Below are positions 36,946 through 45,289 of a stretch of 64,000 nucleotides of DNA, piece by piece. Within the stretch, counting starts at the first letter, position 1; each line of letters opens with the position of its first letter. Under the pieces are notes generated by a model. That model was not told where the DNA came from, did no database searches, and saw nothing but the letters and a program-made list of their open reading frames with translations. This DNA is from Paenibacillus odorifer (GTDB lineage: Bacteria > Bacillota > Bacilli > Paenibacillales > Paenibacillaceae), in the NCBI RefSeq assembly GCF_000758725.1, contig NZ_CP009428.1, positions 2,604,001-2,668,000 on the forward strand. Direction: 5' to 3'. The position numbers and the translations under genes are program-made.

Positions 36946-37904
36946 GAAAAAATTATAAGCAGGCAGCTTTAATAGCGCTTCAGAACTTTGACCTGGATTG
37001 GACGCAGATTCGTTTTAACCAGCTATCGGATAACTGTACCTTTGTAATCGAAACTAATAAAGAGGGAACTTTTTTACTGCGCCTTCATTCGGGGAGATCT
37101 AAAGAGGAAATTAACTCCGAAATCGCGTGGCTGGAGCTTTTAAGGAGCAAAATTGATGTCTCCCTGCCAAAAGGTGTTCATGATCGCACGGGTGCTGTAA
37201 CGTTCAAAGTGGAACAGGGAAATGGAGAAGGCGTGTATGCCTCTTTAATGCGTTGGGTTGAAGGGGAACATGCGAATGAAAATCTTACCGAAGAACAAAT
37301 TTACAAAGAAGGCGTTCTATTAGCCAAGCTACATAAGGCGGCACAGGAGCTGGAGTTACCCCCTGGCTTTAATCGTCCTGTTTGGGATGAACATAGCTTT
37401 CGAAAAGCAATGCTTCGTTTAAAGCTGCATTATCATTGTTTTCTTACGGATGATGAGTTTGTGCTGTATCAGTCGGCAGCTGAAAAATTATACAACTGGT
37501 TAAGCAAGCAGCATAAAAATAAGAACAGAAGGTCTTATGGCGTTATCCATGGAGATTTACATCAAGGCAACATCATATTTAAAGAGGGCGAACCTCGGCC
37601 GATTGATTTTGGAAGATGTGGTTGGGGTTATTATCTTTATGACGTGGCACATACCCTTCTTGGACTGTATCCATTGCAAAGAGAAGGGGTCATTAAGGGG
37701 TACGAAAGTATCGCCAAGCTCGATGGGGAGTGGGTTCAGACTTTAGAGAATTTTACGGTCATGGTTATGATCGAAAATTATTGCCATCACGTATCCGATC
37801 CTAGGGAAACTGAGGGTCTAAAAGCAGAACAGCCCTATGCGCTAGCGATCCTGAAAAATTATCTTAAGGGAGAACCCTTTCTTTTTGACAGGATTGAGAT
37901 TTAA
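36942..37904 (+). CDS. Aminoglycoside-phosphotransferase-fold kinase
   Basis: This protein of 320 residues has the APH/choline-kinase fold. The catalytic loop is VIHGDLHQGNIIF and the metal site is PIDFGRCGWGYYLYDVAH. It phosphorylates an unknown small hydroxyl compound; homoserine kinase type II and spectinomycin-type resistance kinases belong to the same fold. It is coupled by ATGA to the short GyrI-like frame. A weak hairpin follows before the next gene. Confidence 0.85.
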   Translation: MRKNYKQAALIALQNFDLDWTQIRFNQLSDNCTFVIETNKEGTFLLRLHSGRSKEEINSEIAWLELLRSKIDVSLPKGVHDRTGAVTFKVEQGNGEGVYASLMRWVEGEHANENLTEEQIYKEGVLLAKLHKAAQELELPPGFNRPVWDEHSFRKAMLRLKLHYHCFLTDDEFVLYQSAAEKLYNWLSKQHKNKNRRSYGVIHGDLHQGNIIFKEGEPRPIDFGRCGWGYYLYDVAHTLLGLYPLQREGVIKGYESIAKLDGEWVQTLENFTVMVMIENYCHHVSDPRETEGLKAEQPYALAILKNYLKGEPFLFDRIEI

Positions 37905-37964
37905 CGTATAAAAATAGGGTCTCTTTGGGGAATTTATATAAAGTTCCCTAAGGAGGCTATTGTG

Positions 37965-38450
37965 ATGAAAAAAAGCTGGATTACTCCCCTTCTTGTCGCA
38001 GTGATGCTTGTTCTGACGCCACAACCTTGCTCCGCTAATAGGTTAATTCAACCTCAATCTATAACGCCCTCCAGGTCTGATTCGGGACTTCAACTGCCAG
38101 ATCAAGATTCTCGCGAACTTAAGTTTCAAGACATTCTGATGTTATTTCTTTTACCCCATATTGAGAAAAAAATTGCAGATATTTATTCACCGCTTCTGCG
38201 AGAATCGCCAATGGTTTATCCTTACTTTGTGGATGTGACTGAGGTGAAGCGGCTCAATGGTTTCCGTGGGTTTGATTTCTTGATTACACTTAACGTATAT
38301 CCTACAGTAGGTCCACATATTTCAGTTGGAGAAGATACCATGACTTTTAGGATCTCTCCTGGTCCTAAGGTGAAGCTTGAATCGTTCAAGCATCTAAAAG
38401 ACCCCAAAAAGTCAGACTTCCCACCAAATTATCAGAACATCCTGAGATAG
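37965..38450 (+). CDS. DUF3888-type secreted protein
   Basis: This protein of 161 residues has a signal peptide (about 1-26, ending CSANR or SAN). The DUF3888 core follows: FQDILMLFLLPHIEKKIADIYSPLL, then DVTEVKRLNGFRGFDFLITLNVYPTVGPH and DTMTFRISPG (each family landmark shown in parts). These proteins are found in spore-forming Bacillales and have no known function. The ATG at 37965 follows AAGGAGG by eight bases. Confidence 0.75.
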   Translation: MKKSWITPLLVAVMLVLTPQPCSANRLIQPQSITPSRSDSGLQLPDQDSRELKFQDILMLFLLPHIEKKIADIYSPLLRESPMVYPYFVDVTEVKRLNGFRGFDFLITLNVYPTVGPHISVGEDTMTFRISPGPKVKLESFKHLKDPKKSDFPPNYQNILR

Positions 38451-38595
38451 TGTAGTTTCGGTAAGGCAGGCGGAAGAGTAGATGTTAATATGTGCCGCGT
38501 GTTGAGTTATGAGGCGAGCTATTTTTACATGAGTAGGGAGTTCTGCGGCAAAGGTGATGGGTTGAGTAGGGAAGGGAGTCTTAGGAGATGGTGAG

Positions 38596-38815
38596 TGAGA
38601 GGGGAGGAAGGTTGGGCTAGTGGCGTGATGAGGGTGAGTGGAGGGGAGGAAGGTTGGGCTAGTGGCATGATGAGGGTGAGTGAGAGGGGAGGAAGATTGG
38701 GTTAGTGGCATGATGAGGGTGTGCGTGAGGGGATAGAAGTTGGGTTAGTGGCGTGATGAGGGTGTGTGAGAGGGAATGAAGGTTGGGCTAGTGGCGTGAT
38801 GAGGGTGAGTGCGTG
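38596..38815. repeat. Five tandem copies of a 42-43-bp G-rich repeat
   Basis: The word TTGGG(C/T)TAGTGGC starts at 38612, 38654, 38697, 38740 and 38783. Each copy contains GATGAGGGTG and GAGGGGA. There are no spacers, so it is a minisatellite and not a CRISPR array. The plus strand is strongly G-rich and C-poor. Confidence 0.88.
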
Positions 38816-38839
38816 TGTCCGGGAGCGGGCAAACGGGAT

Positions 38840-39240
38840 AGTTGCAGTTTATACACTTATTTGCAGGAGATAAGAAGCTTAGTCACTTTTAGTTGCATTT
38901 GGTGCAGTTAAAAGAAGTCTTTTCACACTAATTTGTTAATATCGTTGAATTTAGTTGCAGAGAATACACTTATTTCGCTCGGGCAGCACTATGTATTGTT
39001 TATAGTTGTATAAAGTGCAATTAACTCATACATTCACAAAAAAATTTAAGCAAAATAAAAAATCCATGGGTTAACGTTGCAATACCCAACTCATACCCAA
39101 CTCATACCAAACTCATGCCCAGCCCACCACACACACTCCGATCTTTGGGGTGTTTTTTTGTGGTTAGAATTGTGGTGGATTAATGGCGATTATGGTATTA
39201 TGAAATTAGTGAATATATTGATTTAAGTTACTAAATTCAA
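38840..39240. other. Gene-free stretch with AGTTGCA / TACACTTATTT words
   Basis: AGTTGCAGTTTATACACTTATTT at 38840-38866 is echoed by AGTTGCAGAGAATACACTTATTT at about 38953-38975 and by shorter AGTTGCA words between (each cited word is 23 bases; the shared parts are AGTTGCAG and ATACACTTATTT). A second group, CAACTCATACC-type, is repeated three times near 39085-39115. No gene is seen; the promoter of the ribbon-helix-helix gene probably lies in 39180-39240. Confidence 0.6.
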
Positions 39241-39258
39241 ATATGGAGGTGTGAGGGA

Positions 39259-39594
39259 TTGGGTGATCATAAATTCGAAGGCGAACACAAGGGGAGCAGT
39301 ATTAGCGAAATTAAAGATAAAGTCACTAGCGATAGCGCAAGTAACAACGAGGATAAAGTCAAAGTAGGTGTAGCTACTAAAGATGGGCAGTTGGGGTTTC
39401 TTTTTACAAGGGGAGGTCTTCGGGAGGGTGCGGGTAGAAAAAGCACTGGTGTAACTAAAAAGGTATCTTTGACGTTATCTGAGGACGTTTGGCAGGAGAT
39501 AGAGCAGGCTTGTGCGGATCAGAACGCATCTCGCTCTCAAGTATTTCGGAACATTATTGAGGCGCATTTTGTAAAGGAATCTAAGGAGAGTTAG
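39259..39594 (+). CDS. Ribbon-helix-helix (CopG-type) protein
   Basis: This protein of 111 residues starts at TTG, eight bases after GGAGGT. The N-terminal half is charged and probably disordered. The C-terminal 55 residues read KKVSLTLSEDVWQEIEQACA ... ASRSQVFRNIIEAHF, a ribbon-helix-helix DNA-binding fold with the S-R-S-x-x-x-R pattern. The stop codon directly abuts the GTG start of the sliding clamp gene, so the two form an operon. It may repress that operon or bind DNA with the clamp. Confidence 0.8.
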   Translation: MGDHKFEGEHKGSSISEIKDKVTSDSASNNEDKVKVGVATKDGQLGFLFTRGGLREGAGRKSTGVTKKVSLTLSEDVWQEIEQACADQNASRSQVFRNIIEAHFVKESKES

Positions 39595-40737
39595 GTGAAG
39601 TCTTTGCTAATCCATGTATTAAAAGATTCTCTGAGTACCGCTTTACAGGCAGCATTAAAAGCCATATCCGCGAATAGTTCCTCACGTGTTCTATCTGGAA
39701 TACTTATTCAAGCGCAAACTCAGGGTCTGATATTAACAGCCAGCAATATAAGAATGACCATTGAATATAAGCTCCCTGTAAAAATGGATTCGGTGGTTGT
39801 GCACAACACAGGTGAGATCGTAGTTCCCGCACGTTATTTTTATGAGATCATTCGTAAGCTTGATCCTGGACTAATTAGGCTGGAAATCGTAGAGTCATTG
39901 ATATTAAATATTCAATCAGGGAACACTCAATTTCGTTTATGTGGAATGGATGCAGCAGAGTTTCCGAGAATCCAATACATAGATCATCCAAATATTCAAA
40001 GGATAAGCATGAAGAACATTCTCTTGAAGCAAATATTTAAAAGAGTGGTTTTTGCGGTCTCTTCATCGGAAACCAGACCTGTGCTCACAGGAGTTTTGCT
40101 TCAAATAGATAAGCGAAATATTCGTGTAGTCGCCACTGATGGCATCCGCTTCGCCCAGCATATTGTTGAAAGCATAGAAGATTACGGTGCAATTCCTTTA
40201 GATGTTGTAATCCCGGGCAGCAGCCTGGAGGATCTTTTAAAAATATTAAGCGATGATGCAGACAGCAGCACCGATTTAGAAATAGGCCCCAAGCAGATCA
40301 GATTTATTTCTAATGGATTGAGGGTTCAGTCTGCCCTTTTAGAAGGAACTTATCCCTCTGTCAATAATTTAATCCCAAAAGCGTATCTCTCCGAAGTGAT
40401 TGTTAAGACAGACCGTTTGTTACATGTGGTTGAACGTATTTCTATATTGGCTGGTGAGAGTGTTATGCTCAGCGTACTTCCTTCTAACACGCTAAGTTTA
40501 GTGTCCAAGACTGCAGAAATTGGGGATGTAAAAGAAGAGATTCCTTTGGATCATCTAGAGGGTGATCATTTTCGAGTAGCCTTTAACGGAAAATATTTCA
40601 GGGACATCCTTCGGGCGATAGATAGTGAGACGCTTAGAATAAGGTTCGCGGGAAAAGAAAGGCCGCTGGTGATCCTGCCTGTAGACGCATCTTCGTCCAC
40701 ACTTTTTTTAATTACTCCTGTGAGGACGCATGATTGA
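39595..40737 (+). CDS. dnaN: DNA polymerase III beta subunit (sliding clamp) paralogue
   Basis: This protein of 380 residues spans all three clamp domains. LTASNIRMTIEYKLP, FRLCGMDAAEFPRI, the second-domain VLTGVLLQIDKRNIRVVATDGIRFA, and the C-terminal ILPV and LFLITPVRTHD with the hydrophobic pocket residues are all seen. It is diverged from housekeeping DnaN (for example no dnaA/recF neighbours, and an extended start MKSLLIHVLKDSL). It is therefore most likely an accessory second clamp. The GTG start follows the AAGGAG inside the upstream gene's end. Confidence 0.88.
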   Translation: MKSLLIHVLKDSLSTALQAALKAISANSSSRVLSGILIQAQTQGLILTASNIRMTIEYKLPVKMDSVVVHNTGEIVVPARYFYEIIRKLDPGLIRLEIVESLILNIQSGNTQFRLCGMDAAEFPRIQYIDHPNIQRISMKNILLKQIFKRVVFAVSSSETRPVLTGVLLQIDKRNIRVVATDGIRFAQHIVESIEDYGAIPLDVVIPGSSLEDLLKILSDDADSSTDLEIGPKQIRFISNGLRVQSALLEGTYPSVNNLIPKAYLSEVIVKTDRLLHVVERISILAGESVMLSVLPSNTLSLVSKTAEIGDVKEEIPLDHLEGDHFRVAFNGKYFRDILRAIDSETLRIRFAGKERPLVILPVDASSSTLFLITPVRTHD

Positions 40738-40773
40738 GGATATGTTAATTGCAGTATTTGAGTAGATTTGGGT

Positions 40774-41234
40774 GAATAGCTGCAACTGAGTCCGAGCAAT
40801 TGCTGAAAAGAACGCCACCTGCCAAATCTGCTCCTAAACGTGCTAACCAGTGCTTAAACTAACTGTCTATGGCTCAACTTATCTACTCCGTGCGCGGAAT
40901 TAGCTGCCTATTGCTCAACCTATCTACACCGTGCGGAATTAGCTACCTATAGCTCAACCTATCTACTCCGTGCACGAAATTAGTTACCTATAGCACAATC
41001 TATCCGCCTACGTCTCGAAACCAGTTACCTTTTGCTCGATCTAGATCGTAGCGGACCGTACTGCAGCTATTTCAGCATATGGGTTTATTTTGCGAAGGTT
41101 TCGGACTGTATAGCACCTATTGCCCTTGATTTACTCAGAAAAGGAGTACATTTGAGCGAATAGCTGCAACTGAGTCCGATAGTGTGGCAAAACGAGCGAA
41201 ATTATAGAAATAAGAGCAACTGAGTCCGAAATAG
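40774..41234. repeat. Direct repeats: CAACTGAGTCCGA words and a 40-bp tandem repeat
   Basis: AATAGCTGCAACTGAGTCCGA occurs at about 40775 and 41159, and AGCAACTGAGTCCGA at 41214 (common core CAACTGAGTCCGA). Between them, a degenerate 39-41-bp unit containing CTCAACCTATCTACTCCGTG is repeated at about 40873, 40913, 40952 and 40992. The 560-base gap contains no credible gene. Confidence 0.8.
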
Positions 41235-41304
41235 CCCAAACCCACTTCAGCATCACAGCTTTCCCAGACGGGAATGAGGTATATTTGATCTGGGAGGGGA
41301 TGGA

Positions 41305-42189
41305 ATGCATAATGCAAAGACGGCCATATTTTATTTCTCAGGTACTGGCAATACGGAGATTATTGCTAAGCAATTTGCTGAAAGGCTAAGAAGTAAAGGG
41401 CAAGACGTAGATTTGTTTAGAGTGGAAGATATTATTAAAGGCACTCGTTCTGTAGAATATGAAGCCTATGATCTTATAGGTATTGGTCATCCGGTTCTAG
41501 GCTTTGGCGCTTCCGGTTTTGTTGAACATTTTGCAGATCAGCTGCCTGAATGTAATGGAACCCCGGCATTTGTATTCAAAACGGCATCCTCTCCACACTA
41601 TATCAATAACGGTGCTTCGAATACGGTTCTTCGTTCTTTGCGTGGGAAGGGATATATCCCTTTTCACAATTCCATTTTGGCGATGCCATGTAATTTTTAT
41701 ATCAAATATGATGACAGGTTGAATAAGCAGTTGTACCAAGCCGCACAGCGTAAGGTGGAATTGTTTGCAGAGGAAATCGTAAACCGAACACCACGAAATC
41801 TGCCGATTCACCCTGTGTTGGAGCGGGTTCTGAGAACAGTATATTATTGTGAGGAACACCAAGGGGGAAAATACTTCGCAAAAGGATTGCGTACAACGGA
41901 CGCTTGCACACTATGTTTAAAATGTGTCAGCAACTGTCCAACATCCAATATTAGTAGCGGCGTAGAAGGAATTGTTTTCAGTCAAAATTGTTTATTATGT
42001 ATGCGTTGTGTTTATTCTTGTCCTCAGAAGGCAATCCAAGCGACAAGACTGAAGGCTAGCGTAGTAGATCCCTATACTGGAGGTCCGAATCTTCATAAAC
42101 TAATGAAGGATTCTGCGAATGATGGACGGTTTGTTACTCCCAAATCCAAGGGCTACTATAAGCATTTTATTAAGTATTTGGAGGAATGA
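41305..42189 (+). CDS. EFR1-type flavodoxin-ferredoxin fusion
   Basis: This protein of 294 residues begins with a flavodoxin-like FMN loop (YFSGTGNTEIIA). Around residues 195-245 it carries two 4Fe-4S motifs, CTLCLKCVSNCP and CLLCMRCVYSCP. This domain order defines the EFR1 family of presumed low-potential electron carriers. The ATG follows GGGAGGGG. It is followed after three bases by the EVE/PUA-like gene, so they form an operon. The partner enzyme is unknown. Confidence 0.92.
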   Translation: MHNAKTAIFYFSGTGNTEIIAKQFAERLRSKGQDVDLFRVEDIIKGTRSVEYEAYDLIGIGHPVLGFGASGFVEHFADQLPECNGTPAFVFKTASSPHYINNGASNTVLRSLRGKGYIPFHNSILAMPCNFYIKYDDRLNKQLYQAAQRKVELFAEEIVNRTPRNLPIHPVLERVLRTVYYCEEHQGGKYFAKGLRTTDACTLCLKCVSNCPTSNISSGVEGIVFSQNCLLCMRCVYSCPQKAIQATRLKASVVDPYTGGPNLHKLMKDSANDGRFVTPKSKGYYKHFIKYLEE

Positions 42190-42192
42190 CAT

Positions 42193-42813
42193 ATGAATCT
42201 GTTTCGGATGGGATCTAAGCCACTGGGGATTGAGCGGATCAGCACATTTTTGGAGGATAATTATGTGAGTATCGGCTACCCCGGAATAGGGGATCTGGAG
42301 AATCTAAGCATAGAGGAACTTCGTGATCGATTAATCGGTACTTACCAATATAGTGAGCCGGAGCTTATGCAACATCTGCAAGCCCTTCAGCTATTTGTAC
42401 ATACGATGCAAGATGGAGATTATGTGCTGGTGGCCGATGGAGATTGGGTACATCTCGGAGACCTCGGAGATTATTTTTACAACGAGTTAAATGATAATGT
42501 TGACGAGGGTACATGCCATCGGCGTGGTGTAACGTGGTTGAAAAGTCTGCCGATTTCTGAACTAAACACAGGCGTGCGGGAGTTATTTAACCAAAGTGCA
42601 CCGGTTGTACAATATAAGGGTCCAAAACCAAGTGCTCGCTTGGATCTGTGGATTACAGGTGTTTCTGCTAATGAACAAGAAGTGAATAGTCCGCTGCAAT
42701 TGGATGAGGAGATGCTCTCTAAGGCGCTTAATATTTTGAAAGAAGCTTTGATTTGTGATGACTCCGAACGACGGGAACGAGCAGCGATTGCCATTTTACA
42801 ATATGCGAAGTAA
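42193..42813 (+). CDS. Protein resembling EVE/PUA-like reader domains of restriction systems
   Basis: This protein of 206 residues has a pattern (FLEDNYVSIGYPGIGDLENLS, HLQALQLFVHTMQDGDYVLVADGDWVHLGDLGDYFY, then CHRRGVTWLKSLPISEL, each a separate landmark) like the N-terminal domain of Mrr- or McrBC-type proteins that sense modified DNA. That likeness is GIGDL + RFV..M + GDYV + RR-V-WL. No nuclease domain is attached. The ATG follows GGAGG within the EFR1 end. The call is by pattern only; an unrelated PUA-like role is possible. Confidence 0.5.
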   Translation: MNLFRMGSKPLGIERISTFLEDNYVSIGYPGIGDLENLSIEELRDRLIGTYQYSEPELMQHLQALQLFVHTMQDGDYVLVADGDWVHLGDLGDYFYNELNDNVDEGTCHRRGVTWLKSLPISELNTGVRELFNQSAPVVQYKGPKPSARLDLWITGVSANEQEVNSPLQLDEEMLSKALNILKEALICDDSERRERAAIAILQYAK

Positions 42814-42870
42814 AACTTCTTCTGTATAACGAGCGCATGGTCGACTATCTTCATGATGAGTTTCAATTAA

Positions 42871-42911
42871 AAAACGTTCCACCCGCTACTTGCCTCGGAT
42901 GGAACGTTTTG
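42871..42911. terminator. Bidirectional terminator
   Basis: The stem AAAACGTTCCA / TGGAACGTTTT (42871-42881 with 42900-42910) lies between the convergent EVE-like and nitroreductase genes. Confidence 0.85.
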
Positions 42912-42923
42912 CTGTATCTATAA

Positions 42924-43541
42924 TCAGATGAACTCAACGAATTCGTTGACTGGCTTACGGTAGCCGCGGGGTCTGATTTTATGTTTTTTGTCTTTGCCGA
43001 TCGTGATCAGCATAACAGGTACCATATGATCCGGCAGATTCAAGGTGGATTGGATAACATCAGCATCGAAGCCGATCATCGGGCAGGTATCCCAGCCTTT
43101 ATCTTTGGCGATCAGCATAAAGTGCATGGCCGAGAGAGAGGCATTACGTATTGCTTCATCTCTTTGAAAAGCATCCTTATCAATGTAAGCATTGTTAATC
43201 ATCTCTATTTGCTCATCATATTCCTCTTGTGACATCGCTCCTAAAGCTTTAAGCCCGCCATAGATTTCTGGAGCCTGCTGATAAGCATGCTTATCTCCTA
43301 GCACTACAATAACTGCTGAAGCAGTATGGATTTTATATTGGCCGTAAGCCGCTTCGCGAATTTCTTCTTTTAAGCTCTCGTTAGATATCACTTTGTAATT
43401 TGTATGCTGTAGATTATAGGCCGATGGTGCCAATCTGGCGTAAGAGAACATTTCCTCTAATTCATTTTGAGGGATGGTGACCCCTTCCACAAAATTCATA
43501 GCGGATCTGCGGGACTGAATCAAGTCTGTAAAAGCGCTCAT
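42924..43541 (-). CDS. Nitroreductase-family FMN oxidoreductase
   Basis: This protein of 205 residues has the family N terminus IQSRRSAMNF, the FMN-contacting LAPSAYNLQHTNYKV, and the C-terminal MIGFDADVIQSTL with the MLITIGK strand. It resembles B. subtilis YodC/MhqN, which reduce quinones or nitro compounds with NAD(P)H and respond to electrophile stress. The ATG follows GGAGGAATACTT. A direct repeat in its promoter region suggests local control. Confidence 0.92.
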   Translation of the reverse strand: MSAFTDLIQSRRSAMNFVEGVTIPQNELEEMFSYARLAPSAYNLQHTNYKVISNESLKEEIREAAYGQYKIHTASAVIVVLGDKHAYQQAPEIYGGLKALGAMSQEEYDEQIEMINNAYIDKDAFQRDEAIRNASLSAMHFMLIAKDKGWDTCPMIGFDADVIQSTLNLPDHMVPVMLITIGKDKKHKIRPRGYRKPVNEFVEFI

Positions 43542-43603
43542 AAGTATTCCTCCGTTGTGTATGTATTCGGTTGTAAAATATAAACACCTGATATTTGTAA
43601 ATG

Positions 43604-43629
43604 TACTAACTAAATGTTACTAACTAAAA
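43604..43629. promoter_or_regulatory. Direct repeat upstream of nitroreductase
   Basis: TACTAACTAAAT (43604-43615) is followed at 14-base spacing by TACTAACTAAAA (43618-43629). Such repeats upstream of nitroreductases are often operators for MarR or HxlR (YodB-like) repressors. No regulator gene is adjacent. Confidence 0.45.
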
Positions 43630-43762
43630 ATAACACAGCCTATAAAATTCGTCAATGATAAAATTTATTGAAGTTAATCTTGAATACCCTGTTGTCAAAA
43701 AATAGGACATAAATTAGGATATTAGGATATGTAAAAACACGGTGAATGAAAGGGTGGATAAA

Positions 43763-44605
43763 TTGATTAATAGTAGAGAACGATTGATGATAGATTTACA
43801 AAGAATCGAAGAGAATGACTACGAGCTTAGAAGTGGACAGGACATAAAGGATTATGTGAAGTTGATGCTTGAGCATTTAGGAGATCCCGAGCCTGTGCTG
43901 CGTGATGAATTGATTTATTCCACATTCTACAAATGGATTAATGAGAAACATTGGTTTAATGATGCGGAGCTTCGTGAACTGCTGTGGATACTCCTTGACG
44001 AGCAGCATCTATTTTATCACATTGGGAACAAAGAAGATCAGACGGTGTATACAAGAACATTTTCTGTATTGGTTGTTGCTCTTATTCTCCAGCGGAATAG
44101 GGAAAAGGCTATATTGGATAGCTCTGAATTTACAAAGGTGAAGCAGGGTTTAATTCGTTATTATAAGGAAGAACGGGATTTAAGAGGTTATATGGAAAAA
44201 GAAGGCTGGGCACACGCAGCAGCCCATGGCGCAGACGCCTTGGATGAGCTGGTTTTATGCTCGGAGAGTGATGCCGAGGTGCGGGAAGAGGTTCTGACAG
44301 TTGTTCAAAAGATGCTTTATAACGATCAATACATATTCAGGGAGGAAGAAGATGAACGGATTGCTACTATTATAGTTACAATCATCGATCATCATTTACT
44401 TCCACAGCAGTCTATAACCGAGTGGATTCTCAACTTGGCGCAATGTGGCAGTTGGCCTAGAAGCCACAGCCAGTATGTTACTCGAATAAATACAAAGAAC
44501 TTCCTGCGTTCTCTTTATTTCAGGTTACTTCTAATAGAGAAGAATATGGACATTGTGGATGTTTTGTTGAAAACTGAGAAGAATTTGAATGAATTTGTAC
44601 ATTAA
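43763..44605 (+). CDS. DUF2785 protein
   Basis: This mostly helical protein of about 280 residues matches DUF2785, with LGDPEPVLRDELIYSTFYKWI, EGWAHAAAHGADALDELVL and WPRSHSQYVTRINTKNFLRSLYF (landmarks shown separately). The function is unknown; it is thought to be a cytoplasmic alpha-solenoid. The TTG at 43763 is chosen because GGGTGG lies five bases upstream; a GTG at 43742 gives a seven-residue extension. Confidence 0.78.
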   Translation: MINSRERLMIDLQRIEENDYELRSGQDIKDYVKLMLEHLGDPEPVLRDELIYSTFYKWINEKHWFNDAELRELLWILLDEQHLFYHIGNKEDQTVYTRTFSVLVVALILQRNREKAILDSSEFTKVKQGLIRYYKEERDLRGYMEKEGWAHAAAHGADALDELVLCSESDAEVREEVLTVVQKMLYNDQYIFREEEDERIATIIVTIIDHHLLPQQSITEWILNLAQCGSWPRSHSQYVTRINTKNFLRSLYFRLLLIEKNMDIVDVLLKTEKNLNEFVH

Positions 44606-44698
44606 TTCACTCAAACGGTTTTAATTAACACTGGTAATTTAAATAATTTATTATAATGTAATAAAAATCACAAAATTTTATGGAAATTCAAAAACTTT

Positions 44699-44729
44699 GT
44701 GACATTTATAACTTGATAAGTGCTATAAT
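44699..44729 (+). promoter_or_regulatory. Extended -10 promoter for DUF1641-ndh
   Basis: TGC-TATAAT (44721-44729) is an extended -10, with GTGACA (44699-44704) as a poor -35 at 19 bases. A TTGTGA word overlaps the -35 region, and an inverted TCACAA lies about 25 bases upstream. Confidence 0.45.
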
Positions 44730-44805
44730 AGAAATATGGCGTTAAAAGTTCTTATGTTTTTCATTACTATTAAGCAGCAAAGCTTATTGCAGAGGAGATT
44801 TGGAT

Positions 44806-45249
44806 ATGTCAGAATCAATCACTCAAACACAACCTGAACAAGAATCACCAAAAGTAGCTGTTAGCAAGGAACAAATGGATGTTCTAGAGCAGCTCTTGAA
44901 ACCAGAAGTTCAGGAATCATTAACAGTCTTGGTGGAACAGCTGCCAAAATTAACTGAGCTTGTTGGCGTGCTTACAAAGTCCTATGACTTTGTGCAAACT
45001 GTCGCAGCGGATGATGTCTTGAAAAGTGATACGGTAAGTGCAATTAAAGAACTTGCTGAACCTGTAGTGCATTCCGCGAAGAATATGGCAGCTACAGTGA
45101 TCGAAGCAAAAGATCGTGCGAATGAAAGTAACGAAGTTATTGGTCTTTTTGGTCTTATGAAGTTGTTGAAAGATCCACAAGCACAAAAGCTTTTCCGTTT
45201 CGTAAATGCATACCTTCAAGTTGCTGGAGAACGCAGTAAGCAGAAATAA
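44806..45249 (+). CDS. DUF1641 protein (YrhD-like)
   Basis: This small acidic protein of 147 residues ends with the DUF1641 signature GLFGLMKLLKDPQAQKLFRFV. The rest is helical, with a Gln/Glu-rich N terminus. The family often accompanies oxidoreductases and is assumed to be an accessory subunit. The ATG at 44806 follows AGAGGAG by eight bases. It lies 40 bases before the NADH dehydrogenase gene, so the two form an operon. Confidence 0.85.
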   Translation: MSESITQTQPEQESPKVAVSKEQMDVLEQLLKPEVQESLTVLVEQLPKLTELVGVLTKSYDFVQTVAADDVLKSDTVSAIKELAEPVVHSAKNMAATVIEAKDRANESNEVIGLFGLMKLLKDPQAQKLFRFVNAYLQVAGERSKQK

Positions 45250-45289
45250 TCATTTTCATATCTTATTCGTAAGGGACGGAGGAAACATC

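Noticed and set aside
38412-38711. Minus-strand frame rich in His-Pro-Ser-Thr
   Set aside because: It is produced by the 43-bp repeats and overlaps the DUF3888 gene end; no start signal.
38596-38815. Possible CRISPR array
   Set aside because: The repeats are directly adjacent with no unique spacers, and no cas gene is in the window.
45206-45289. In-frame extension upstream of ndh
   Set aside because: It overlaps the DUF1641 gene, and the GGACGGAGG site points to the ATG at 45290, where the FAD motif follows directly.
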